NCBI GenBank assembly: GCA_028285035.1
Contig: JANQQF010000110.1
Span: 109,980 to 173,979 of the forward strand
Origin: Phycisphaerae bacterium
GTDB taxonomy: Bacteria > Chloroflexota > Anaerolineae > 4572-78 > J111
Length of the DNA stretch: 64,000 bases
Direction of reading: 5' to 3'
A model generated the notes under the pieces. That model saw nothing but the letters and a program-made list of their open reading frames with translations. It ran no database searches and had not been told where the DNA came from. Both the position numbers and the translations under genes were made by a program. Below are positions 9,294-18,900 of this stretch, in pieces. Within the stretch, counting starts at the first letter, position 1, and each line of letters starts with the position of its first letter.

Positions 9294-9740
9294 CTAACCA
9301 TGTTCGAGGAACTGTTGCGGTTCATCATCAGCCCCAAGCCTGGGCTGATGTAACGTGATGGGGATATGTTGCTGAAATAATTTGAAATCATCATCTGTCG
9401 TTAAGATAGGTATATTATATCGTTCTGCGACAGGCGCATATCAAGAAATCAGTATTTGAACCTTGAATCCCCTTACGACGATTCGTGTTGAAGAACGCCG
9501 CCGCCCGCTCGTAATCTGTGGTTATCAATTCTAAGTCGGGAAAGGCATTGAGATGTTTTTGTAGGGCTTTGAACTGTGTTTCTTCTTTAAGACCTGAAAG
9601 TATCTCCTGACGAATTGGCCCGATCATCTGAACGCGACGCTCTTTGATTAACTCATTAAGTTCGTAAACAAAAGGATGGTCAAGGGGTGTTTTCGTCGTA
9701 ACGCCAACGACCAGACGCTCGTATCGACCAAAACTTTCAC
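9294..9740 (-). pseudogene. vapC: VapC-type PIN-domain toxin, frameshifted twice
   Basis: Read with two corrections, this encodes a PIN ribonuclease of about 148 residues. The GTG at 9740 overlaps the antitoxin stop (GTGA) and gives VKVLVDTSVWSLALRRK, including the first catalytic Asp. The middle frame gives TPLDHPFVYELNELIKER and SNTDFLICA. The first frame resumes with VAERYNIPILTTDDDF and ends at TAG 9294-9296. The first shift is at the A4 run near 9693-9696, where five A are expected. The second is one extra base near 9433-9436. The two shifts cancel, so start and stop share a frame, but uncorrected reading stops early. VapC toxins cleave RNA. Either a dead toxin or two base-calling errors would explain this. 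Confidence 0.8.
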
Positions 9741-9937
9741 TGTTGGCGACGCTGTTCCTTGTAATCATACGTTACATCATAATCAATGATGCCGAACAAG
9801 CTCAAAATTTGAAGTTGTTTGCGATAGAGAACATACTCTTTGAGAGCCTCAATCACAACCTCGGTCGGGGTCTTATGCTTGCCTATAAGTCGTGCTTCTT
9901 CTATTAAATTATCATCAATAACAAGGGTTGTTGCCAT
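9737..9937 (-). CDS. vapB: VapB-type antitoxin
   Basis: A 66-residue protein from MATTLVIDDNLIEEARLIGKHKT. The ATG at 9937 is preferred over one 18 bases upstream because GAGAGGG lies just before it. It begins with a short beta strand and the helix typical of type II VapB antitoxins that bind operator DNA, and ends with a basic/glutamine tail (YKEQRRQQ). Its stop overlaps the toxin start by 4 bases, the classical VapBC arrangement. It neutralises the PIN toxin and autorepresses the operon (known for the family). Confidence 0.82.
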   Translation of the reverse strand: MATTLVIDDNLIEEARLIGKHKTPTEVVIEALKEYVLYRKQLQILSLFGIIDYDVTYDYKEQRRQQ

Positions 9938-10072
9938 AATTGCCCTCTCTTTCAAATTATTATATCGCTTATCGCATTATCAGTTTAGCCGGAACATAAA
10001 GAGAAAGCAAAGTTAAGTCTGATGTGGGTTTATCGAATCATCACAACTCACTCGCCACACTCTGTTCTCATA

Positions 10073-10081
10073 TGGTATAAT
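10073..10081 (+). promoter_or_regulatory. extended -10 promoter element
   Basis: TGG followed by TATAAT at 10076-10081 is a perfect -10 box with the TGn extension. The expected -35 zone near 10053 is poor, which is usual for extended -10 promoters. A start of transcription near 10088 would lie just before the GTG at 10115, so the ATP-grasp gene should begin there and not at the upstream in-frame ATG at 10022. Confidence 0.5.
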
Positions 10082-10114
10082 GCCCCAAATTTTTTAGAGG
10101 AATGCTGTCATATT

Positions 10115-11356
10115 GTGACCGAATCCAATCGCGTTATCTTGTTAATGAAAGTATCAACCTATCGAGCAGGGGCCTTTTTGCAAGCAGCTGAGGGGCTTGA
10201 TATTGAAATTGTGCAGGGGATTGATATCGCCCCGGAGTTGGCTGAATATTGGGATGTGCCGCTGGGCTTGCAATTTGATAAGCCCCAGGAGGCGGTGCAA
10301 AAAATCCTGGAGTTTGTGAAGACCAAGCCGGTGAAGGCCATTCTCTCCGTCGATGATAGTGGGACGATGATTGCGGCGATGGCGAGTGAAGCGTTGGGGT
10401 TGCCGCACAATTCTAGTGAGTCAGCCCTGGCGGCTCGAAATAAATTTGAGATGCGTCGGATGTTGTCTGCAGGTGAGGTGCCCTGCCCAAAATTCCAGCT
10501 CTTCGAGATAACCGACGATCCCAAATGGGTGGCTGAACACATCGATTTTCCCTGTGTGGTCAAGCCCTTGTTGTTGTCAGGCAGTCGAGGTGTCATTCGG
10601 GCCAATGATCCCGCCGAATTTGAAGCGGCCTTTCAGCGAGTGGCACGCTTACTTCGTTCCTTCAATCAAGCTCCCGGCTCCAATAAAGTTTTGGTCGAAG
10701 ATTACATCCCTGGCGTTGAGGTGGCTGTGGAGGGAATGATCGATCAAGATCAGTTTCATATGCTGGCTCTGTTCGATAAACCCGATCCCCTCAAAGGACC
10801 ATTTTTTGAGGAAACGATCTACGTCACCCCCTCTCGTCTCTCCCCAGAAAGTCAGCAGGCCATTGCGGATTGCACCGCGCAAGCGGCGCGTGCCTTGGGC
10901 CTACACTCTGGGCCAGTGCATGCCGAGCTACGGATTAACGAAGCTGGTCCGTGGATTGTTGAGGTGGCTGGTCGTTCTATCGGTGGCCTATGTTCCCAAA
11001 CGCTACGATTTGGCCCCGGTATTTCTTTGGAGACTCTGATTTTGCAGCAGGCGGTTGGTCAGGAACTCGCTTGGGAGAAAGATGACGTGGCCCGAGGCGT
11101 GATGATGATCCCCATTCCTGAGGCCGGAATTTTGCAAGCCTACTCTGGGGTTGAAGCGGCGCAACAGGTGCCTGGCATTGAGAGCATCGAAATCACCGCA
11201 AAAATAAATTATCCCCTCCAGACCTTGCCCGAAGGGGATAGCTATTTAGGATTTATCTTTTCTGAGGGACGTACTTCTGAAGCGGCGGAAAACGCCCTCC
11301 GTGAGGCCCATCGGCAGCTAAAATTTGATATTGCCCCGATGTTGCCGTTGTTGTAA
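10115..11356 (+). CDS. ATP-grasp domain carboxylate-amine ligase, substrate unknown
   Basis: A 413-residue protein from GTG 10115 (VTESNRVILLMKVSTYRAGAF). An ATG further upstream would lie within the promoter. It has an N-terminal preATP-grasp Rossmann half (GIDIAPELAEYW, SVDDSGTMIAAMASEALGLP), the ATP-grasp core with FPCVVKPLLLSGSRGVIR (lysine and glycine-rich loop), VLVEDYIPGVEVAVEG, and the metal-binding VEVAGRSIGG. The C-terminal part resembles those of CarB/PurK-like ATP-grasp enzymes. The family joins a carboxylate to an amine or thiol through an acylphosphate. Which acid and amine are used here is not visible, and neighbours give no hint. Confidence 0.8.
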   Translation: MTESNRVILLMKVSTYRAGAFLQAAEGLDIEIVQGIDIAPELAEYWDVPLGLQFDKPQEAVQKILEFVKTKPVKAILSVDDSGTMIAAMASEALGLPHNSSESALAARNKFEMRRMLSAGEVPCPKFQLFEITDDPKWVAEHIDFPCVVKPLLLSGSRGVIRANDPAEFEAAFQRVARLLRSFNQAPGSNKVLVEDYIPGVEVAVEGMIDQDQFHMLALFDKPDPLKGPFFEETIYVTPSRLSPESQQAIADCTAQAARALGLHSGPVHAELRINEAGPWIVEVAGRSIGGLCSQTLRFGPGISLETLILQQAVGQELAWEKDDVARGVMMIPIPEAGILQAYSGVEAAQQVPGIESIEITAKINYPLQTLPEGDSYLGFIFSEGRTSEAAENALREAHRQLKFDIAPMLPLL

Positions 11357-11371
11357 GGATAATTATCGGTA

Positions 11372-11424
11372 AATGTTAATTGTCGCTGCGCTTACGCACT
11401 TACTAATAACTATTTACTAATTAC
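11372..11424. repeat. AT-rich inverted-repeat tract, copy 1
   Basis: GGTAAATGTTAATT on the left and ACTATTTACTAATTAC on the right flank a GC-rich centre. The same words recur at 12028-12088, 14481-14546 and 39841-39908. It abuts the 3' end of the duplicated YggX gene and could act as a transcript end. Confidence 0.6.
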
Positions 11425-12011
11425 TTCTTGCGAGAGGGGCCGCCGCCTTTACCACCACCCCTGCCCGGCACACCCTCTGGCGTCCAATCCTCCGGCATTC
11501 GAGCGCCTTCCCCAAAGAAAAACTCTTCCATCTGTTCAATGAGAAATTGGCGGGCATTGGGATCAGCCAAAACCAAGCCATTGTGATTGATGAGGATCAC
11601 TTGATGCTCTTTCCACATCTCCCAAGCTTGTTCGGAGACATTCTCAAAAATGCGTTGGCCTAATTCACCCGCAAAAGGTGGCTTCTCCAGGCCGGGCAAG
11701 GGGCGACTAAGCTTTACACAATTGACAATCCGAGTTCCATCATCCCCTTCTGGCGTCCAGCCAATAGGCATTTTTGCCCCTGAGCCAAAGAGAAAATCCT
11801 CCATCTCCTGCGCCAACAATTTACGCGCTTCGGGATCAGCCAGAACCAAACCGTGGTGATTAATAACGATCACCTGCTGCTCTTTCCACATATCCCAGGC
11901 CTCTTGAGAGATATTCTCAAATATTTTTTCGCCCAGCTCACCAGGAAAGGGTGGTTTCACCAAACCAGGCAGTTGGAGGCCCAGCTTTACACAATTTACC
12001 ATTCGTGCCAT
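11421..12011 (-). CDS. tandemly duplicated YggX-like Fe(II)-trafficking / oxidative damage protection protein
   Basis: This 196-residue protein is two copies of a YggX-sized domain (YggX itself is about 90 residues). Copy 1 covers about 1-86 and copy 2 about 95-180. Both contain VNCVKL, a GLxKPPFxGELG motif, IFENxSxxAWxMWKExQVIxIN and a GLVLADPxAR helix ending in a WTPEG motif. The conserved N-terminal cysteine is present in each (NCVKL). A glycine/lysine-rich tail (GRGGGKGGGPSRKK) follows. YggX limits iron-dependent oxidative damage to Fe-S clusters. The fused form could bind two irons or act as an obligate dimer (inference). Confidence 0.85.
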   Translation of the reverse strand: MARMVNCVKLGLQLPGLVKPPFPGELGEKIFENISQEAWDMWKEQQVIVINHHGLVLADPEARKLLAQEMEDFLFGSGAKMPIGWTPEGDDGTRIVNCVKLSRPLPGLEKPPFAGELGQRIFENVSEQAWEMWKEHQVILINHNGLVLADPNARQFLIEQMEEFFFGEGARMPEDWTPEGVPGRGGGKGGGPSRKK

Positions 12012-12027
12012 TGTTCGTCTCTCGTTC

Positions 12028-12088
12028 GTAATTGGTAAATAGTGATTAGTAATTATTTTGAATTTACTATTTACTAATTACTATTTAC
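12028..12088. repeat. AT-rich inverted-repeat tract, copy 2
   Basis: GTAATTGGTAAATAGTGATT on the left and ACTATTTACTAATTACTA on the right form an imperfect palindrome in the divergent space between the YggX-like gene and the formyltransferase gene. Confidence 0.6.
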
Positions 12089-12159
12089 AACATTTCAACT
12101 TGCTTGATGGCATACTATAGATACTCTTATGAGGAAAGTCAAGTTGATGAAAGAATGTG

Positions 12160-13089
12160 ATGTTACGAATTTTATTTTTTGGTATGACGGGAGTATTTTC
12201 TCGTCCACCACTCAAAAAATTGCTGTCAAGCGAAATTAAATCACAAGCAGAAATCATGGGCGTGATTATCCCTGCTGCGTCTGAGGCTAGTCAAGCTGAT
12301 CCCCGTCAACTTCACCCTACCCCACCGCCCCTCTCGGATATCCCCCTTCTCAATCCCCATTTTGACGACAACATTATTCATCTGGCTTGGGAACACAAAG
12401 TGCCTGTATGGGAGGTTGGTAGCCTAACGTCACCACAGACATTGACTTTGCTTACCGATTTACAGCCAGACTTCATTGCTGTGGCTTGCTTCTCGCAAAT
12501 TTTCCCTGCTACACTCTTGAATTTGCCACAGTACGGTTGTGTGAATGTTCATCCCTCCCCTTTGCCTGCCTATCGTGGACCGTCTCCGCTTTTTTGGCTG
12601 GCCCAGCAGGGTGAGCCTGAAGTTGGTGTGACGATTCACCTGATTGATGAAGGCGTTGACTCTGGGCGGATTCTGGCCCAAACAACGTTTGCCTGGCCTG
12701 AGGGAATTGCTGAAGCGGTATTGGATGAACGATGTGCTGCTGTTGGAGGGGATTTGTTGGCCGAAATTGTCAAAGATTTAGCCGATCACGGCGAACTTGT
12801 TAGCCATCCCCAAAATGAAGCCCAAGCCAGCTACTTTCCCTTTCCCGCCGATGACGACTTCCGCATCCCTCTCACCTGGTCAGCCCAACGTGCCTTTAAT
12901 TTCCTCCGCTTTGGCGAAAAAAATTGGCCCCTGTGGATCGACACAGGAGCCAAACAAATTTTTGTAAAAACAGTCTTGAGCTATGATTTAAACGTGCATT
13001 TGGGGCAAGTGACGATCACTCAAGGTGACGAGCTGCTTATCCAATTTTCGCCAGGAGTGCTGCGGGTTCGAGTACAAGCGATTTTTTAA
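12160..13089 (+). CDS. formyltransferase-fold enzyme (methionyl-tRNA formyltransferase-like)
   Basis: A 309-residue protein from ATG 12160 (an in-frame GTG lies directly before it). The GART/formyltransferase core is clear: the N-terminal Rossmann strand LRILFFGMTG, then VACFSQIFPATLL and GCVNVHPSPLPAYRGPSPLF with the catalytic Asn-His region, and VTIHLIDEGVDSGRILAQ with the catalytic Asp. The C-terminal 90 residues resemble an OB-fold. The N-terminal segment carries an extra insertion (ASQADPRQLHPTPPPLS). Fmt formylates initiator Met-tRNA, but a sugar or amino-acid N-formyltransferase is equally possible, since no def or rsmB lies beside it. Confidence in the family is high, in the substrate low. 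Confidence 0.8.
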   Translation: MLRILFFGMTGVFSRPPLKKLLSSEIKSQAEIMGVIIPAASEASQADPRQLHPTPPPLSDIPLLNPHFDDNIIHLAWEHKVPVWEVGSLTSPQTLTLLTDLQPDFIAVACFSQIFPATLLNLPQYGCVNVHPSPLPAYRGPSPLFWLAQQGEPEVGVTIHLIDEGVDSGRILAQTTFAWPEGIAEAVLDERCAAVGGDLLAEIVKDLADHGELVSHPQNEAQASYFPFPADDDFRIPLTWSAQRAFNFLRFGEKNWPLWIDTGAKQIFVKTVLSYDLNVHLGQVTITQGDELLIQFSPGVLRVRVQAIF

Positions 13090-13205
13090 ATTTCAATTTG
13101 ATGGAGCTTTTCAGTTTGCTTTATCAGACGTATTTCTATTAATACGAACTAAAATAATATGTACCCAAAAAATATCTTCTTTTTCTTTTAGCTTTTGCGA
13201 ATTTT

Positions 13206-13430
13206 TTAGCTCAGGTACAGTTGCCATTTTTCAGTTAACAAATACATCAAGCCCCAGTAGTCATCATAATCTTCTTCTTGAAATAAAGTTAAAAGAGCTT
13301 CCGCTTCATCATAGGTTAGTTTATTTGGTAAAGCTTCAACAAGACCTTCATCGCCAATATAATCTACCGTTTCCTTATCAAACTTCCCAACATCCAGTAG
13401 TTTTTGAACGATTGGATGTATTGTTTGCAT
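13206..13430 (-). CDS. small acidic hypothetical protein (74 residues)
   Basis: Starting at ATG 13430 with GAGGAAAAG 4 bases upstream, it encodes 74 residues beginning MQTIHPIVQKLLDVGKFDKE. It has an acidic, mostly helical pattern with EEDYDDYWGLMYLLTEKW at the end and no cysteines or membrane segment. I do not recognise a family. An in-frame open stretch continues upstream into galE but lacks a good ribosome site. It lies 55 bases beyond galE on the same strand. Confidence 0.62.
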   Translation of the reverse strand: MQTIHPIVQKLLDVGKFDKETVDYIGDEGLVEALPNKLTYDEAEALLTLFQEEDYDDYWGLMYLLTEKWQLYLS

Positions 13431-13485
13431 GATCTTTTCCTCGTGCCGAAACTGAGTTTGGCTACCAGTCAAATCCCATTCACAA

Positions 13486-14463
13486 TTAATCCTGGTATCC
13501 ATTCGGATGGTGTTTATGCCATTGCCAAGCCGTGTCAATGATGTCGCGTAATTCGGGGAACCTTGGTTCCCAGCCGAGTTCCTGGCGGATTTTGTTGCTA
13601 CTGGCAATCAAAGTAGCGACATCGCCGGGGCGGGCGGGGGCCATTTTGGCGGGGATGGGATGGCCTGTGACCTCACGGGCGGTTTCGATGACCTCTTTGA
13701 CGCTAAAGCCCCGGCCATTGCCCAGATTGTAAATCCGGCTGCCTTGATCCAAAGCACGCAGGGCCAAAATGTGGGCTTGGGCGAGATCGATGACGTGGAT
13801 GTAGTCGCGGACACAGGTGCCGTCTGGCGTGTCATAGGTATCGCCAAAAATAGCGATTTGCTCACGTTGGCCTAAAGCGACTTGTAGCACAATCGGGATC
13901 AAATGACTTTCCGGATCATGATCCTCGCCTCGTTCTGGGGAAGCCCCGGCCGCGTTGAAATAACGTAGAGCCGCGTATCGCATATCAGTCGTGCGATCCA
14001 GCCAGTGTAACATTCTTTCCAAAATGTACTTCGATTCCCCATAGGGACTACCGGGGACGATACGCTCATCTTCATCGATGGGAATACGTTCGGGATCATC
14101 AAAGAGATTGGCAGTGGATGAGAGAATAAAGCGATTGACGTTATGTTCGACCGCACTTTGTAGTAAATTCAAGCCATTGGTTACGTTGGTGCCGATGTAC
14201 TTGAACGGCTTTTCCATCGACTCACCGACTAAAGAGTAGGCGGCAAAGTGCATGATTGCATCCGGCTGATGTCCGGCTAAGGCTGCATCAATGCTGGCCC
14301 GGTCGGCCAAATCCCCTTGGACAAAGGCGGCCTCAGGGTGGACTGCCGCTGTATGACCCTGATACAGATTATCAAAAACAACGACTGACTCACCAGCCTC
14401 AATCAACTGCTCTACGGCAATACTACCAATATAGCCAGCACCACCAGTTACTAAAACTTTCAT
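13486..14463 (-). CDS. galE: UDP-glucose 4-epimerase
   Basis: A 325-residue short-chain dehydrogenase-type enzyme that interconverts UDP-glucose and UDP-galactose with tightly bound NAD. The dinucleotide motif is [10 protein letters not shown] at 5-14, SSTANLF holds the active-site serine region, and [11 protein letters not shown] carries the YxxxK pair. [12 protein letters not shown] and [17 protein letters not shown] are typical GalE blocks. The length is normal. It supplies activated galactose for surface glycans, which fits the glycosyltransferases farther along, but the link is inferred. Confidence 0.92.
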   Translation of the reverse strand: MKVLVTGGAGYIGSIAVEQLIEAGESVVVFDNLYQGHTAAVHPEAAFVQGDLADRASIDAALAGHQPDAIMHFAAYSLVGESMEKPFKYIGTNVTNGLNLLQSAVEHNVNRFILSSTANLFDDPERIPIDEDERIVPGSPYGESKYILERMLHWLDRTTDMRYAALRYFNAAGASPERGEDHDPESHLIPIVLQVALGQREQIAIFGDTYDTPDGTCVRDYIHVIDLAQAHILALRALDQGSRIYNLGNGRGFSVKEVIETAREVTGHPIPAKMAPARPGDVATLIASSNKIRQELGWEPRFPELRDIIDTAWQWHKHHPNGYQD

Positions 14464-14480
14464 TGTGTGTCCTTTTATGA

Positions 14481-14546
14481 GTAATTAGTAAATGGTAATT
14501 TATGCTCTGTTGAGACAATAACTGATCACAAATTACTATTTACTAC
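14481..14546. repeat. AT-rich inverted-repeat tract, copy 3
   Basis: GTAATTAGTAAATGGTAATT at 14481-14500 pairs imperfectly with AATTACTATTTACTAC at 14531-14546. It lies between galE and pfkA. Confidence 0.6.
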
Positions 14547-14550
14547 AAAT

Positions 14551-15657
14551 TCAGTCCCCCAAACAAATCCCCAAGTTTCTAGCGGTAATAATCGTATCAC
14601 AATCAAGCGGGACTAATTTCATGCGATTGGTAACTTGTCCTAATGGCACGTGACGGACGGTTGGTGGATCAAGAGCCACCATAATTCCCGAGGCCCCCTC
14701 AGCTAAGGCTCGTACCGCAGAGGCCCCAAACCGAAGGGAAAGTAGTCGATCAGTGGCTGTCGGTGTTCCGCCACGCAGTAGATGTCCAAGTACCACACAA
14801 CGGGTGCTTTTTCCTGTTAACTCTTGGAGTTGAGCGGCAACTTTTTGTCCCATACCACCTAAACGCTCAGCTTGACCAATCTCTTTACCTATCACCGAGT
14901 GGGTGCCCCCTTTTGGTTTTGCCCCCTCAGCCACCACCACAATAGCAAAGTCACGGCCTCGATCGTGCCGCTGTTGAATTTTGGTAACGATTGTGTTGAT
15001 ATCGTAGGGGATTTCGGGCAGTAAAATAGCGTCGGCTGTGGCTGCAACACCCGAATTTAGAGCAATCCAACCGGCATACCGTCCCATTACCTCAACGACT
15101 ATGACTCGGTCATGGGCCTCCGCCGTAGAATGGAGGCGATCAATACATTGTGTGGCAAAACCTACTGCTGTATCAAATCCAAATGTAGCAACTGTCTTTT
15201 CAAGATCGTTATCAATCGTTTTAGGCACACCAATCACCTTCAACCCCTTCTGGGCAAAGGCATTGGCGATGGCCAGTGATCCATCACCACCGATGGCAAT
15301 CAAAGCATCTAGTTCATGCTCTTCAAAAGCTTGAATAATTTCATCAGATCGATCTTTTTCATAAAGTTGACCATCCTCACCCATTGTCGGGTAAGCTATC
15401 GGATTCCCTTTGTTGGTTGTGCCGAGAATTGTTCCGCCTATATGGGTGATCCCCCGCACCGACTCTCGAGTGAGTGGAATTAACCCACCATTTGGATAGT
15501 TTTCCGGCAAAAAGAGACCATTGTAGCCATCACGAATACCATAGCATTCCCAACCATACTCGATAGCGGTGAGGACGATAGCCCGAATAACGGCATTGAG
15601 ACCCGGCGCGTCGCCTCCACCCGTGTTGATTGCAATCCGTTTGATCTTAGAGATCAC
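14551..15657 (-). CDS. pfkA: 6-phosphofructokinase
   Basis: A 368-residue PFKA-family enzyme that phosphorylates fructose 6-phosphate in glycolysis. Start GTG 15657 has GGAGGTG upstream. Seen: NTGGGDAPGLNAVIRAI near 11-27, IGGDGS at 122-127 and VPKTIDND at 144-151. By alignment with E. coli PfkA, Gly126 stands at the 104 position (ATP type) and Lys146 at the 124 position (usual in PPi-dependent and group III enzymes). The phosphoryl donor is therefore not certain. The longer length (368 against 320) fits group III. It lies beyond galE in the same direction but with a repeat tract between. Confidence 0.9.
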   Translation of the reverse strand: MISKIKRIAINTGGGDAPGLNAVIRAIVLTAIEYGWECYGIRDGYNGLFLPENYPNGGLIPLTRESVRGITHIGGTILGTTNKGNPIAYPTMGEDGQLYEKDRSDEIIQAFEEHELDALIAIGGDGSLAIANAFAQKGLKVIGVPKTIDNDLEKTVATFGFDTAVGFATQCIDRLHSTAEAHDRVIVVEVMGRYAGWIALNSGVAATADAILLPEIPYDINTIVTKIQQRHDRGRDFAIVVVAEGAKPKGGTHSVIGKEIGQAERLGGMGQKVAAQLQELTGKSTRCVVLGHLLRGGTPTATDRLLSLRFGASAVRALAEGASGIMVALDPPTVRHVPLGQVTNRMKLVPLDCDTIITARNLGICLGD

Positions 15658-15995
15658 TGTGACACCTCCGATTTTTAAGTAATTCGCAAAACATAATCAA
15701 TAGTGAGTTATTAAAATTTGGCCCAAGTCGACCAAAGATCAAGCAAATTTTGACGAATTATTAATAAGTAAACCGGCTGATGAATACGCTTAGACATAGA
15801 TTTTGTCACTTTACATTTTCGTTTTTTAAGCGTCTTCTAGTTTACTTAAGTGTGTCACAGTTTAAAGTTAGAGGGAAGAAACTGTGACACCTCAAGGTTT
15901 GGCGATTTGTTCCGCTAAAATTTTTCTAAAAAGAAATCGCCAAACACTTAATTATTCAATATTTAGAAAGGACAGGCAAGTAAATGCACCTGTCT
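15658..15995. other. gap with two nested hairpins and a transcript end
   Basis: No gene is seen. GTGTCACAGTTT (15852-15863) pairs exactly with AAACTGTGACAC (15879-15890). TTTGGCGATTT (15898-15908) pairs exactly with AAATCGCCAAA (15934-15944). Both lie just downstream of the 1,053-residue membrane protein gene, between it and pfkA. Confidence 0.6.
15971..15994 (-). terminator. probable terminator after the GT-C gene
   Basis: On the reverse strand GACAGG and CCTGTC form a 6-bp stem around a 12-base loop, followed by CTTTCTAAAT. The U run is short, so the strength is uncertain. Confidence 0.4.
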
Positions 15996-18900
15996 TTAAG
16001 GAAGCACTGAAATTGTGGTCAGATGAAGGGCATTGTTTGGTTGAAGTTGCCCTTCAATTGTGGTTGGTAATCGTTCACCATTGAGCGGATTATACATACC
16101 CACCAAAAGTTGATAGTCACCAGGTGGGGCACCATCTCGTAGTATAAGCGTATATCGATCAATGACAAGATCAGGGGTGAGCCAAGCAGTGGTCGGATAG
16201 CGACCTGCTTGGGGTGGATTATCCCACTGCGCCCACACTTGGCCATCTGGGCCGAGGAGCTGGGTGAAAACAGTATAGTCCTCCGTAATTGTGTCATTAG
16301 CCTGCCAATATAAAGCGAAGGTAAGTGGCGTTTGCGCTGATAAGAGCGTTGATGTGGTGAGATCATAACCAATCAATTGAATGGCCTCTCCGACTTGAGC
16401 CTCAAATGGGATGCTAGGTGAGGTCGAGTGCTTTGGATCAAGTAGACGTAGTGTCAGTGGATACAAATTTTGGCCAATAATCTCTTCGTCCTCAACTGCA
16501 GGCAAATACTCAAACCCCTCTGGTAGTGCAGGGTCTTGTTTGATCAAGCTTACTTCAAGCTGATACAGCCCCGCTGGTGCATCTGGCTGAATTTGGACGG
16601 GATAGGTTTCCTCAATGATTTCAGTAGGAACCCATAGGACATTGGGGTACCGATCGCCGAGTTGGGCGACCCGTTCCCCACCGATGGCGAAATCTTTGTC
16701 GAGCAGTTTAAGCGAAACAATAAGAGGGTCAGCCATCCAGCGCTGGGTCTGCCAGCGTAGGGTGATTGGCAGAATTGAATGGTCTATCTGGGGGATGGAG
16801 GTGGCCCCGTTTGCAGGCGTGGCTGTGACGGAAATTGGTTCCGTGGTGGGCAACTGTAAGGTAAGCGGGCTAAGTGTTTGGTTAAAATTTAGATGTGGCG
16901 TTACAGGCGCTAGATTGCGAACCCGTTGGTTGATCATGATGTTTGGGGTTTGTTCATCAGGCCGATAGATGCCAGAACTTAAATCAGGCGAGACAATGAA
17001 GTGTGAGCTTTGGGCAAATGGTGTTGGCCCTTCATCACAAGGCAAGTAGAGGGGGCGGGTGAATTGGGAGTGTGAGGGCCAAATCTGTTCATCGCTTTGC
17101 AATATATTGGTGGGTTCAGTCTTATACCCAAAATAGTCAATTTTTGTAATTGAAGCGTTGGCTGCGATCTGAAATTGATCTTCTATTCTTTCAGATTGAT
17201 GCCAAAATTCAATGGTCTGGGGGATATCTCTTGAGTTGTCAGTTGGGAGTACTGAAATGGGCGGTTGAGGGAAGGTCTGGGTCAAGATAGGCTGTGTTTC
17301 AATCTCATATTGGGGTGAGGCTGGATGAACAGGCCATAATTCCAAATTCAGCCGATAATCTTGGATCAAGAGGCGAAAACAAGCGGGAATAGGCAGATGC
17401 AGTGTATCGATGATCGTGTCCCCTGCTTCCCAGGCTCGGGCAGGATAGCGACCATCCACAAAATGACTCGCCGTGCAGGCCACGGGCTGGGCCTGTTCAT
17501 CCTGTAGACAGAGTGAAACGAGATAATCCTGATTTACCTTATTTTCGACGGTCCAATAGAGTGTCACAGGTAGGGTACTGCCAGCCGATACAGTGGCTGG
17601 TACATCAAATCCGTGCAAGGTAAAATCGTCGGTGATTGCTATATTTTGCTGGTAGGAGATGCTAAATTGTTCTGGGGCAGCAAGGGTGATCGGGAGTGTA
17701 TCGTAGCGTGAGAGAATGTAGTTTTGGGGGAGTAGGGTGATGAGCGATGGAATGAGAAAAAGACCGAAAAGCAAAAGATAACCGACAACAGGGAGTGCAC
17801 GGGGTGAGATTTGGCGTGTCCAGGAAAAGAAGCGATGTAAGCCCAAACCGATAACAATGGCAATGACTGGCAAGGCAGGATATAGATGGCGACCTTGCCC
17901 TGTGTCAATTGTGGCGCTTAAGACATAGCGGGCCAGGACGACAAAAAGAAATAGACCGATGTGGAGGGCTAACAAAATTATCACAGATTTCGGCCAGGCT
18001 AGAATTGAAGCGGCTGTAGTAGCTCTGTTGTGATTCGGGGTTGGGCGGGTTAACCCGAAAAGGGCCAAAACGAGAAAGATGGTAAACAGGATATATATCC
18101 AAAGTGGGGCAAAGATCTGCATCCAGCCGTATTCAAACCAAAAGGAGCGATATAGCAACCCAGACCAGTCCAGCAGACTAAATGTTGCTGCGGGAGGGCG
18201 TACTGATTGCCCGGCGAATAGGCCTACCAGCCCTTCTGTGATTTGTGGCTCGCCTAAACTTGCGGCCAGACCCGGAATCCAACCTAATTCTGCAATACGA
18301 TTGAATCGAATCGCGATGAAGATGAACCAAGGGCCAGCCGTGAATAGTAGTGCGGTCAGAAAGGCGAGAAATGGTTTGTAGTCATTGGATTTTTGCTGGC
18401 TGTACCAGATCCAGAGGGTGAAGAGAATTTCGGGGATCAGGATGAGCGAGAAATATTTGGTGAGCAAGGCCAAGCCAAAGGTAAAGCCGAACAAGGCGAA
18501 TAGACGAGGCTGATGATGGCTTTGCAGAATCTTAACTTGGATAAACAGCAGAATAGCGGTTAGAGCAAAAACAAGGTTATCGTCGTTGATGACTGCACTG
18601 CTGATGACGAAACGTGGCAAAAAAGCCATAAACAAGACAGACCAGACCGCCACGCTGGGGGTTTGTGGAAATAAGCGACGACCCAATAAATAGGTTGCCA
18701 GTAACGTGAGCCAACTCATCGGCAGAGAAAAGAGACGAACCCAATGCCAGGCAAGCGGTTGGCCTCGCCACGGCCACTGCTCGTCCAGAGTATGCACCAA
18801 ACGATTGATACCTAGGCCATCGGTAGGGATATGGCGTTCGGGCCGAGCATCTACCCGCCGGATGTCGGGCACGGTATCTTCGCTAACCAAGGCCACAGGC

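Noticed and set aside
10022..10114. Upstream ATG at 10022 as start of the ATP-grasp protein
   Set aside because: It lies upstream of a perfect extended -10 box, so it would not be on the transcript. The added residues also have no family likeness.
13431..13607. Longer version of the 74-residue protein
   Set aside because: The upstream part overlaps galE and lacks a ribosome site, while ATG 13430 has a good one.
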